Below, one piece after another: positions 9,001-16,566 of a stretch of 32,084 nucleotides of DNA; the first letter of the stretch is position 1; each line of letters opens with the position of its first letter. This DNA comes from a virus: positions 1-32,084 of IMG/VR virus record IMGVR_UViG_3300046804_003239; one strand, 5' to 3'. The position numbers and the translations under genes were made by a program. Under the pieces are notes generated by a model that saw only the letters and a list, made by a program, of their open reading frames with translations, did no database searches and was not told the origin of the DNA.

Positions 9001-11523
9001 ATAAAAGTTATTTATGAATTTGCTACATTCTCCGATTCTGATTCCGGTGATATTACAACAATTAATTCCTATGAACAATTTGATTATTGTAATTTAGAAA
9101 GAGTTAACAATACCAGTGTTTCTGATATTATTGATATAAGACCAAGAGTTTCTGATTATTCAGTGTCTGAGAATGTAAGATCTCCATTTGAATTTTTGGG
9201 AAGAACTTTTAATGAGCAACAAAACTCCGCAAAAAATATTTTAGCATCAGATGAATCTTTTATATTAAATTATTCAATATATCTTCCAAGAATTGATAAG
9301 ATCTTTTTGTCAAAAAATGGTGTATTTCAACTTATTAAAGGAGATCCTGCAGAATATCCACGTCCACCTTTGGGAGTTAGTGATTCAATAGAACTAGCTA
9401 CAATATATCTTTCGCCATATCTTTGCAAGGTTTCGGATGCAAGTCTAAGATTGACTGATCATAAAAGATATACGATGTTTGACATAAGAAAACTTGAAAA
9501 AAGAATTGAAAATTTAGAGTATTACAATTCTTTATCTTTGATCGAATCCGGGATATCTAGTCTACAAATAAAAGATTCCAATGGATTAGATAGAACTAAA
9601 TTAGGAATTTATGTTGATGATTTTTCTTCATCAACGACACAAACAAAAATTACAAACATAAAAAATAGCTTTGATCCGAAAATTTTAGAACTAAGACCAA
9701 CACATTATACAACTTCTGTTGATTTGTTATTGGGTTACTCCTCAACGATTTCTAGTCAATCTGGATTGGATAAAACACTCGATTTGCAATACTCTTCAGA
9801 TTTTGTTGGGTCTGGAATTAAAAAAACCGGAAGATCTTTAAGTTTAGACTATAGTGAAGTTTTAGAAATACAACAACCATATTCAACTAGAATAGTAAAT
9901 GTTGCTCCTTTCAGAGTTTCTTTTTATAGTGGAAAAATAAAATTTATACCATCATCTGATATTTGGATTGACGCTATTAGAATGGATTCAAATTTAATAT
10001 CTGTTGATGGAAACATTACTAGAACAAATGTTCAATTAAGTGCAAGCGAATTTGATTCACAATCAGGATTCTCTCCGATAACTTGGGGTTCTTGGTCAAC
10101 ACAATGGACAGGCGATAAAATAGAATATAATAGTGAAATAGTAAACCGTGACAGTGGTAGATATCAAGACATATATCAAACTACAATTAGAAACGGGGTT
10201 TCCTCGCGGACTGCAACTAGAGAAGTATATAAAGAAGTAATAGAAAATAAATCAATCGGTGATAAAATTGTTAGTAGTGCTGTAATTCCTTACATGAGAT
10301 CTAGGAATATAGAATTTTCGGCCACAAAATTAAAACCGTTAACAAGATTATATGCATTTTTTGATGGAATTGATATGAAAAAGTATACAATTCCAAAGTT
10401 ACTGGAAATTCAAATGACATCTGGGATATTTCAAGTTGGCGAGACTGTAACTGGTATTGTTTCCGGTACTACACAGTTTTCATTTAGAGTTGCCAAACAA
10501 AATCACAAATATGGACCATATAATTTGCCAACAGATGTATATAACTTAAATCCATATGCAAGAGAACAAATAATCCCAGAAAATTACTCAACAACATCAA
10601 AAATATTGAATATTGATACTTTTAGTTTGGCAAATAAAGTCCAAGGTGGATTTGAAGGGTATGTAGCACAAGGAATGATTTTAAGAGGACAAATATCTGG
10701 TGCAGAAGCAAAGATTTCTGATGTTAGGTTAATAACCGATAATGTCGGAACTTTGATAGGGTCCCTCTTTATCCCAAATCCAAATGGATCTACAGATCCG
10801 TCATTTACCGTTGGGAATAAATTAATGAGATTAACTAGTAGTGAAACAAATTCTCAAGTTGAAGGAATAGTTTCTACTTCCGCAGAAGGTTCATTTTTTG
10901 CCGAAGGAACTACCAATACTGTTCAGGAAAATATTCTTGTTGTTAAGAATATTGTATATGAGACTCAAACAAAGATTGAAACAAAAGCAGAATCTTCTAC
11001 GGATTCGGCAACTATTGTTGCAAGTGTTTTAATTGGAGATAACGAACCAATACCAACACCAACACCAACACCAACGGAAACACCAACACCAACACCAACA
11101 CCAACGGAAACACCAACGGAAACACCAACACCAACGGAAACACCAAAAACATATATTCTAAACATAAATTACGCAAAAGAAAAATTTGGCTCATTTGCTA
11201 AGGCAGAAATAAAAACTCTTGCTAAATCATTTGGAATTTCTAATAAAGAAATTAAAGAAGCAGATACTAAAAAAGAACAAATAAGTCTTATAAAAAAAAT
11301 AGAATCCGTATCACAAACAACACCAACTCCGGTTGATATTAACTATAAATCAGTTGGTAAAATGGTGAATAATATTCCTTTAGTAAAACAAACTGCAACT
11401 GTTACCACACAAATAGCAAAATCTGCAGGTGTTTCGGTTCCAAAAAGAATTGAATCAAAAGTTACATCATCTCAGATTCATACAAATAAAAAAAATGATG
11501 ATAAAAAAAATAAAAAAAAGTGA
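6091..11523 (+). CDS. DUF4815-family virion structural protein with Pro-Thr repeat C-terminus
   Basis: The N-terminus ('FPYFDDFDVTKNFYKVLFKP', then 'GYPVQARELTTIQSILQNQI' and 'FFRDGSVVIPGA') is characteristic of DUF4815, a family of large tail/baseplate-associated proteins of marine T4-like phages with no established molecular role. The 1810 residues include several beta modules, for example 'GVSTVTASDFNFSG' (about base 7875) and repeated 'GE-x-V-x-G' units (about 7680, 8720-8880, 10440). The end differs from the family pattern: after a 'LTSSETNSQVEGIVSTSAEG' segment (about 10837) comes a Pro-Thr-Glu repeat (residues 1655-1685), a short helical region (about 1690-1740) and a lysine-rich tail. 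In related proteins, as I recall them, a 'DPLAQSF' domain continues here; in this genome it is the separate next gene. Confidence 0.85.
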   Translation: MPQNTNLNIFPYFDDFDVTKNFYKVLFKPGYPVQARELTTIQSILQNQIEQFGSHFFRDGSVVIPGAASYNNEIFAIRLQNEFNGVDVFSYIPYLVGTSISGKNSGVRAHIVAAIPYTVSEKESTTLYVTFLDSDYKTSSYASFINGEELLVETEISGVPSFSDLNSSISIGFGESFAKVETLDSTYNASVASLKSGVFYIRGTFVNVYEDFIVLGQYSNKPSYKVGLRILEDIVTGYEDDSLNDNAQGFSNYSAPGADRFSIKTYLDKIPLDEDQTEDFIELFRVRDGVLISTTNDPQYNVFLDQIARRTYDTNGDFYVNPPNIKVRDTLNDFFGNNGIFSKNQITYNNNVASESLATYQISPLKAYIKGYEVTTISPTFLDFDKPRTVKTLLNQELIYSTGSTFRLNRVTGSPRIGLSTSYTLSLRDSRVGLNSVTSSGNEIGISRVYDFSLESGSYDTVYPNINEWDISLYDIQLYTNITLNKSLDSDILYNIPCQVKGRSSGAIGYLKDDARNSSEIVIYNTKGNFIVGEKLIFNGIENTRVSVAVTQHTIDEVKSLFGNVGTAFTFNADVKQYPSINVGLVNISAKSTSGVSTVTASDFNFSGKAKVGGLVSYTVSGLSTATYAKIQAVATNSLTIVGVTTVIGVCDGALPSSIINPSDFKILSSNLQKSLSNTLYTNLPKKSVANVDLTSSNLIIKKEYDINIISNSTGAIQSGSDLTFLPFDEERYVLTTSSGQNEVLTEDKFVFGSGGETLTINGLSTNSSSGCKLIATLRKTNVKSKVKLKNSIGTLVINKSKYVGSGIGETTFNDGLLYGNYPYGTRVQDEDICLLKPEVINVFGVFESRTTSDPVLPNITFGSLNSASGTIEDLILGEEIIGNQSSAIAICVGKINSSTINIVYKNSNTFLDGETVTFTESGIIGSISEIGIGDIDITNNFTLEKGQNNTTIDYCKLVRKSKFKEPSKKIKVIYEFATFSDSDSGDITTINSYEQFDYCNLERVNNTSVSDIIDIRPRVSDYSVSENVRSPFEFLGRTFNEQQNSAKNILASDESFILNYSIYLPRIDKIFLSKNGVFQLIKGDPAEYPRPPLGVSDSIELATIYLSPYLCKVSDASLRLTDHKRYTMFDIRKLEKRIENLEYYNSLSLIESGISSLQIKDSNGLDRTKLGIYVDDFSSSTTQTKITNIKNSFDPKILELRPTHYTTSVDLLLGYSSTISSQSGLDKTLDLQYSSDFVGSGIKKTGRSLSLDYSEVLEIQQPYSTRIVNVAPFRVSFYSGKIKFIPSSDIWIDAIRMDSNLISVDGNITRTNVQLSASEFDSQSGFSPITWGSWSTQWTGDKIEYNSEIVNRDSGRYQDIYQTTIRNGVSSRTATREVYKEVIENKSIGDKIVSSAVIPYMRSRNIEFSATKLKPLTRLYAFFDGIDMKKYTIPKLLEIQMTSGIFQVGETVTGIVSGTTQFSFRVAKQNHKYGPYNLPTDVYNLNPYAREQIIPENYSTTSKILNIDTFSLANKVQGGFEGYVAQGMILRGQISGAEAKISDVRLITDNVGTLIGSLFIPNPNGSTDPSFTVGNKLMRLTSSETNSQVEGIVSTSAEGSFFAEGTTNTVQENILVVKNIVYETQTKIETKAESSTDSATIVASVLIGDNEPIPTPTPTPTETPTPTPTPTETPTETPTPTETPKTYILNINYAKEKFGSFAKAEIKTLAKSFGISNKEIKEADTKKEQISLIKKIESVSQTTPTPVDINYKSVGKMVNNIPLVKQTATVTTQIAKSAGVSVPKRIESKVTSSQIHTNKKNDDKKNKKK
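11053..11145 (+). repeat. Six-base tandem repeat coding for a Pro-Thr / Glu-Thr-Pro linker
   Basis: Units of ccaaca and ccaacggaaaca alternate without interruption and are read as PT and PTETP. Because the units are multiples of three bases, changes in copy number would lengthen or shorten the linker without breaking the frame. The repeat joins the beta-rich body of the DUF4815 protein to a helical C-terminal segment. Confidence 0.9.
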
Positions 11524-11531
11524 GAAAAAAT

Positions 11532-11539
11532 AATAAATA
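11532..11539 (+). promoter_or_regulatory. Candidate late promoter core AATAAATA before the DPLAQSF gene
   Basis: The octamer is one base off the T4 late core TATAAATA and lies in the 33-base gap after the DUF4815 gene, ending 18 bases before the next start. Its presence supports treating the downstream reading frame as a separately expressed gene. Confidence 0.4.
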
Positions 11540-11556
11540 GTAAATAAAGATTAAAA

Positions 11557-14064
11557 ATGAAATTAATAGATCCTTTAGCACAGTCTTTTTATGTTGAAAA
11601 TAAGAGTGGTATTTTTATAACTTCAGTTGAAGTATTTTTCTTTTCAAAAGATTATGAACTTCCTGTGTCAATGCAAATAAGACCCATGCAATTTGGTTCT
11701 CCTGGAAATATAATTTATCCAGATAGTGAAATTGATTTAAATCCAGATAAGGTTCTCATATCATCTGATGCCACTATACCTACCAAATTTACTTTTGATT
11801 CCCCAATATATCTTGCTGGTGAACAATTTCATGCTATTGTTCTTTCTTCCGCTTCAGATTTATATTCCGTATATGTATCTAGATTGGGAGAGGCAGATAT
11901 TACATCAAGTATAAATGGCGAATTTGGTCAAGTGATAGTTACTAAACAGCCATCATCTGGATCATTATTTAAATCACAAAATGCATCTACATGGACTCCT
12001 AGTGATTATGAGGACCTAAAATTTAATTTATATCGGGCAAACTTTGTACCTAATGGTAATATTAATTTTTACAATCCAGATCTAGAAAAAGGTAATAAGC
12101 AGATAGCAAATCTACCAAACAACTCTTTAGAGATATTTTCAAAAAGAATTCGTGTTGGGATTGCAACCACAGTGCAGGATTCTGGGTTAACTTATGGTAA
12201 TACAGTTCTTCAACAAAACTCAACAGGAACAGGAAATTATGTTAGTTCTGCTGGACAGGCATCCGGAACACTTGGATTAATTAACTCAGGAATAGGATAT
12301 ACGCCATCAGTTGGATCTTACACATTTAACAATGTTTCATTGTCTTCTATCACTGGTAATGGAAGAAATGCAACAGCAAATATTACAGTTTCTGATGGAA
12401 AAATCGTAGCACTAGGTGCTACGGTATCAAATGGCGGAACTGGATATTCTGTTGGAGATGTTCTAACGGCAACTATAGGGAATCAATCTTTAGGAAAAAA
12501 TCTACAATTATTTGTTAGTGCTATATCTGGTGTTAATGAATTAATCTTGGATAATATTAGTGGGGAGTTTAAAACTGGAGTTGGAAAATACATAAAATAC
12601 ATTAATAATTCTGGCATAACTACAGAATTAAATTACTCTGTAGGTGGAAATGTACTGATTCAAAATGATGGATTGCAAGTAGAATCGGATGGTTTGCATA
12701 TCAAAGTAAATCACAAAAATCATGGAATGCACTCTTCAGGAAATGCAGTCAAAATTATGGGAGTTTCTTCTGACATTTCTCCAACCAAAATTTTATCAAA
12801 CCATTCATCATCTTCAACTGAAAATATCGTACTCCAAGATACTACTTATTTTTCAACTTTTGAGGGGGTTGGGGTTGGTACAACTAATCCGGGATATGCG
12901 TTAATTGACAATGAAATTATTTCCTATCATGGCGTTTCTGGAAATACTCTAACAGGAATAACTAGACAAATAGATCAAACAAAATCATTCGATTATTCTT
13001 CTGGAACTTTAATACAAAAATATGAACTTTCCGGTATTTCTCTAAGAAGAATAAATTCAACTCACAATCTATCAGATGTTACAGTCCCAAATGCAGTGGG
13101 TCTTGATCACTATTATGTTAAGGTTGATATTTCCTCGGCAGAAAAAACAGATCCACTTCCACAAGGCCAAGTCGATAGAAATACTGAAGTAACAGGATTT
13201 CCTATTTTGTCTTTTGGACAAACAAAATCTTGTGGAGGATCAAATATCTATGCATCACAAAATATTGCTTTTGAAATAGTCAAACCAATTGTAACTACTA
13301 TTACACCTAAAGGAACAACCATAAAATCTTCTATTCGGACAACATCTGGAACAAGCATAGGCGGAAAGGAATCTTCTTTTCAAGATATTGGATTTGAGCC
13401 GATTAGTTTAGAATCAGATAACTATCTCTCATCCCAAAGAATAATTTGTTCTCAGGTTAACGAAGACACTAGATTAACAAATCTTCCGGGAAATAAATCA
13501 TTAACTATGTCAATGAATTTATCTTCCGTAAACTCATATCTTTCTCCAATAATAAACTTAGATAGAGTTGGGTTAGTATTAGTGTCAAATAGAGTCGATA
13601 ATTCTATAACAGATTATGTCAACGACGATAGGGTTTCTTCTTTAATTAAAGATCCATCGGCATTTGTTTATGCAACTATTCCAATTAACTTGGAGTCTGC
13701 GGCTACTTCAATTAAAGTATATGTGACCGCACATGTAAACATCTATAATGATTTGAGATGCTTATACGCTATTTCAAATGACCCAAATGAAGAAATGGTT
13801 TATAATTTATTTCCAGGATATTCCAATCTAACAACTTCGGGACAAGTTATCGATTCGAGTCAAAATAATGGATTGGCAGATACAAAATATGATCAATCAG
13901 GTTCTATTGGATTTTCTGCAGATCAAATTAACTATAGAGAATATGAATATACCATCGATAATTTATCTCCTTTTAGGTATTATAGTATTAAATTTATAGG
14001 CACATCCACAAATCAAGCATATCCGCCTAGATTAAAAAATCTTAGAGCAATTGCTATTGCTTAA
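11557..14064 (+). CDS. Virion structural protein with N-terminal 'DPLAQSF' domain
   Basis: The 835-residue product begins 'MKLIDPLAQSFYVENKSG', followed by 'GIFITSVEVFFFSKDYELPV' and 'MQIRPMQFG'. In many marine T4-like phages this domain lies inside the large DUF4815 protein; here it is a separate gene in the same frame as its upstream neighbour, parted from it by two in-frame stops (11521 and 11545). Two G-x-G-Y beta repeats ('LINSGIGYTPS' near 12277 and 'VSNGGTGYSVG' near 12424) and one 'IDNEIISYHGVSGNTLTG' module (about 12823-13035) are present, as in other structural genes here. The C-terminus ('RYYSIKFIGTS', 'PPRLKNLRAIAIA') is beta-rich. A tail or baseplate-periphery role is inferred from relatives and context; no enzymatic motif is seen. 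ATG start. Confidence 0.75.
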   Translation: MKLIDPLAQSFYVENKSGIFITSVEVFFFSKDYELPVSMQIRPMQFGSPGNIIYPDSEIDLNPDKVLISSDATIPTKFTFDSPIYLAGEQFHAIVLSSASDLYSVYVSRLGEADITSSINGEFGQVIVTKQPSSGSLFKSQNASTWTPSDYEDLKFNLYRANFVPNGNINFYNPDLEKGNKQIANLPNNSLEIFSKRIRVGIATTVQDSGLTYGNTVLQQNSTGTGNYVSSAGQASGTLGLINSGIGYTPSVGSYTFNNVSLSSITGNGRNATANITVSDGKIVALGATVSNGGTGYSVGDVLTATIGNQSLGKNLQLFVSAISGVNELILDNISGEFKTGVGKYIKYINNSGITTELNYSVGGNVLIQNDGLQVESDGLHIKVNHKNHGMHSSGNAVKIMGVSSDISPTKILSNHSSSSTENIVLQDTTYFSTFEGVGVGTTNPGYALIDNEIISYHGVSGNTLTGITRQIDQTKSFDYSSGTLIQKYELSGISLRRINSTHNLSDVTVPNAVGLDHYYVKVDISSAEKTDPLPQGQVDRNTEVTGFPILSFGQTKSCGGSNIYASQNIAFEIVKPIVTTITPKGTTIKSSIRTTSGTSIGGKESSFQDIGFEPISLESDNYLSSQRIICSQVNEDTRLTNLPGNKSLTMSMNLSSVNSYLSPIINLDRVGLVLVSNRVDNSITDYVNDDRVSSLIKDPSAFVYATIPINLESAATSIKVYVTAHVNIYNDLRCLYAISNDPNEEMVYNLFPGYSNLTTSGQVIDSSQNNGLADTKYDQSGSIGFSADQINYREYEYTIDNLSPFRYYSIKFIGTSTNQAYPPRLKNLRAIAIA

Positions 14065-14101
14065 AGTTTATTTAAGCAAATATAAGATAAACTGATCAAA
14101 T

Positions 14102-14254
14102 ATGGGTTTGGATAATGTTAATAAGATGTTTGAATATGAGAAAATTACTAGATAGTATAGATGATATTGATTTAGTAAAAACTTTGCAAAAAAATCTTAT
14201 TTTAATTTTTTATTTAAACATCAAGAAGTTATTTCTAGTTTAGAGAAACTATAA
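14102..14254 (+). pseudogene. Small gene before gp13 broken by two compensating indels
   Basis: An ATG at 14102 opens a frame reading MGLDNVNKMFEYEK and then stops at 14153. The next frame over continues with LLDSIDDIDLVK (about 14145-14180), and the first frame resumes with NFAKKSYFNFLFKHQEVISS, ending LEKL at a TAA (14252-14254). Taking one base out of the A4 run at 14141-14144 and adding one to the A5 run at 14177-14181 restores a single 50-codon gene. Its stop would overlap the gp13 start as TAATG, the same coupling used by gp17/zinc-ribbon and by gp21 here. The restored protein looks like the short acidic/helical hypothetical proteins that T4-like cyanophages carry in the late region; its function is unknown. 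It may be a real decayed gene or an artefact of homopolymer sequencing errors. Confidence 0.65.
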
Positions 14255-15102
14255 TGGCACAACCATCTACTCGACAAGAACTCATAGATTACTGTAAAAG
14301 AAAACTTGGTTCTCCAGTATTGGAGATTAACGTTGCCGATGAACAAGTAGAAGATCTTGTCGATGATGCGGTTCAGTTTTTTCAAGAAAGACATTTTGAT
14401 GGGGTTTATCCTACATTTTACAAGTATAAAGTAACAAAAAATGATATTGATAGGGGAAGAGCAAAACCAAATACAGATGGTTCTGTTGGAATAGTAACAA
14501 CAAATGTAACTTCTAATGTAGTTGGAACTGCAACTACATTTTCTTATTTTGAAAATAGTAACTATCTACAAGTTCCTCCTAATATTATTGGTGTAAATAA
14601 GATCTTTACTTTTGATGGAGCAAATACTATCACTCATAATATGTTTAGTGTAAAATATCAGTTATTTTTAAATGATATTTATTATTGGGGAACCACAGAA
14701 CTTCTTAGTTATGCAATGGTTAAAACCTATCTTGAAGATTTGGATTTTCTTTTAAACACAAATAAACAAATACGTTTTAATAAAAGACAAGATAGATTGT
14801 ATTTGGATATTGATTGGGGATCGGTATCGGAAAATCAATACTTTATTATCGATTGTTATTCAACATTAGATCCAAATGATTACTCAAGAGTTTGGAACGA
14901 TTCATTTTTAAAACCATATTTAACCGCATTGATCAAACGTCAGTGGGGGCAAAATCTTATTAAATATGCTGGGGTCAAACTTCCGGGAGGAATAGAATTT
15001 AATGGTAGACAACTTTATGATGATGCACAAAGAGAAATAGATATTTTAATGGAGAAAATGTCTAGTACATATGAACTTCCACCATTAGATATGATTGGAT
15101 AA
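14254..15102 (+). CDS. 13: Neck protein gp13 (head completion)
   Basis: gp13 joins gp14 to form the neck that seals the DNA-filled head and receives the tail. The N-terminus 'STRQELIDYCKRKLGSPVLE' followed by 'INVADEQVEDLVDDAVQFFQ' is the characteristic start of this family in cyanophages. A C-terminal 'TALIKRQWGQNLIKYAGVKL' and 'PGGIEFNGRQLYDDAQREID' are also family-typical. Length (282) is near T4 gp13 (309). The ATG at 14254 overlaps the TAA of the broken small gene upstream, so translation was probably coupled to it. gp14 follows after 5 bases. Confidence 0.92.
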   Translation: MAQPSTRQELIDYCKRKLGSPVLEINVADEQVEDLVDDAVQFFQERHFDGVYPTFYKYKVTKNDIDRGRAKPNTDGSVGIVTTNVTSNVVGTATTFSYFENSNYLQVPPNIIGVNKIFTFDGANTITHNMFSVKYQLFLNDIYYWGTTELLSYAMVKTYLEDLDFLLNTNKQIRFNKRQDRLYLDIDWGSVSENQYFIIDCYSTLDPNDYSRVWNDSFLKPYLTALIKRQWGQNLIKYAGVKLPGGIEFNGRQLYDDAQREIDILMEKMSSTYELPPLDMIG

Positions 15103-15107
15103 AATAT

Positions 15108-16511
15108 ATGCTAAATCCATTTTTTCTAAACGGATCAAGACCAGAACAAAGTCTAATACAAGACTTAATCAATGAACAACTAAGAATGTATGGTATTGAA
15201 GTTCATTATCTTCCAAGACAGTACATCACAGAAAAAACGGTTATAAAAGAAGTTATAGAATCTGCATTTACTAATGCTTATCCAATAGAAGCATATGTAA
15301 ATACTTATGAGGGATATTCTGACAATCCGACCATACTATCAAAATTTGGAATACAAGCACTTAATGATATAACTATAACTATTTCTAGAGAAAGATTTAA
15401 AACCTATATTTCGCCACTAATTGAAGAACAGTCAGATATTAAGTTATCTACAAGACCAAAAGAAGGTGATTTGATATATTTTCCGTTAGGTGATCGTTTA
15501 TTTGAAATAAAATATGTTGAGCACGAAAAACCCTTCTATCAACTTCAAGGATTGTATACCTATGAATTAAGATGCGAATTGTTTAGGTATGAGGATGAGG
15601 TTATTAACACTAGTATTGAAGATATTGATGATAATATAAACGGAACTGATAATAATTCTATTGCAATCGGTAATCTACAAAAACTTATAATGGTTGGTGT
15701 TGGAGTTACTGCGACTGCGATTGCTAGCATTGTGAATGGTGGAGTTAGATCCATAACAGTAACTAACCGAGGTGGAGGATATACTAGTATTCCTACCGTT
15801 GGAATTTCTTCCGCACCTTCTAATGGAAAGACTGCGAGTGCAATTCCTCAGATGATAAGTGGAATAGTTGTATGTAATGATAATACAAACCCAAATGCAA
15901 AGTCAGTCCAAAGTATTCAAGTAGTAAATGCCGGATATGGATATACATCCATACCCAGTGTAAGAATTTATGGTGGTGGAGGAAATGGAGCAACCGCAAC
16001 AGCAACTATTGGTGATGGAATAGTCGGTATAATAAGTGTCACTAACTTAGGATCTGGATATACAAATCCACCTGCAATTATTTTTAGTGGAATTTCTTCA
16101 GTGTCTGCGGCCGCAACTGCTGTGATATCAGAATCGGGAGGAATATCTCAAATATACATTACAAATGCTGGTTTAGGGTATACCGAGTCTCCATCAATTC
16201 AAATTGGGAGTCCTTCATTAAATTCATCAGGAAACTTTATTTTCAATGAAATTGTTGTTGGATCTCAGAGCGGAGTTAGTGCAAGAGTGAAGTATTGGAA
16301 TTCTATTTCAAATGTACTTGAAGTTTCTCAGGTAAATGGTAATTTTATTCCAGGAGAAAATATTGTGGGATCCGCATCAAGCGCATCTCATTATCTAAGA
16401 TATATTGATACATATTTTGTTGAAGATGGATATTCTTCAAATGATGTTATAGAAGAAGAAGCGGATAAAATTATAGATTTCAGTGAAAATAATCCTTTTG
16501 GTATGCCTTGA
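15108..16511 (+). CDS. 14: Neck protein gp14 with large repeat insert
   Basis: gp14 is the partner of gp13 in the neck. Residues 1-190 ('MLNPFFLNGSRPEQSLIQDL', 'YGIEVHYLPRQYITEKT', 'EAYVNTYEGY', 'GDLIYFPLGDRLFEIKYVEH') and the end ('EEEADKIIDFSENNPFGMP') match the normal family, whose T4 member has about 256 residues. Here the protein has 467 because about 225 residues (205-430) are inserted. The insert holds four G-x-G-Y beta repeats (near 217-226, 272-280, 310-319, 350-359) and a 'FNEIVVGSQSGVSARVKYW' module (about 379-425). The frame is intact across the insert, so the repeats are presumably displayed from the neck. ATG start 6 bases after the gp13 stop. Confidence 0.9.
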   Translation: MLNPFFLNGSRPEQSLIQDLINEQLRMYGIEVHYLPRQYITEKTVIKEVIESAFTNAYPIEAYVNTYEGYSDNPTILSKFGIQALNDITITISRERFKTYISPLIEEQSDIKLSTRPKEGDLIYFPLGDRLFEIKYVEHEKPFYQLQGLYTYELRCELFRYEDEVINTSIEDIDDNINGTDNNSIAIGNLQKLIMVGVGVTATAIASIVNGGVRSITVTNRGGGYTSIPTVGISSAPSNGKTASAIPQMISGIVVCNDNTNPNAKSVQSIQVVNAGYGYTSIPSVRIYGGGGNGATATATIGDGIVGIISVTNLGSGYTNPPAIIFSGISSVSAAATAVISESGGISQIYITNAGLGYTESPSIQIGSPSLNSSGNFIFNEIVVGSQSGVSARVKYWNSISNVLEVSQVNGNFIPGENIVGSASSASHYLRYIDTYFVEDGYSSNDVIEEEADKIIDFSENNPFGMP

Positions 16512-16514
16512 TTA

Positions 16515-16522
16515 TATAAATA
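16515..16522 (+). promoter_or_regulatory. Candidate late promoter TATAAATA before gp15
   Basis: This is an exact match to the T4 late promoter core. It sits just after the gp14 stop and ends 45 bases before the gp15 start, a comfortable leader length. It would drive gp15, gp16 and genes beyond. Confidence 0.6.
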
Positions 16523-16566
16523 TAAGTTATTAATTTGATTAAATAGTACTATTATAAGTTACCAAT

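Noticed and set aside
10965-11194. Two minus-strand frames with Val-Gly and Leu-Val repeats
   Set aside because: They are the antisense of the six-base Pro-Thr repeat and have no independent support.
11521-11556. Read-through or slippage joining the DUF4815 and DPLAQSF genes
   Set aside because: Both are in the same frame, but two separate stops (TGA 11521, TAA 11545) would have to be passed, and the downstream gene has its own ATG and promoter-like motif.
16542-16553. Perfect 12-base palindrome AATAGTACTATT before gp15
   Set aside because: Too short and AT-rich for a terminator, with no following T-run; could be an operator, but palindromes of this size are expected by chance in such DNA.
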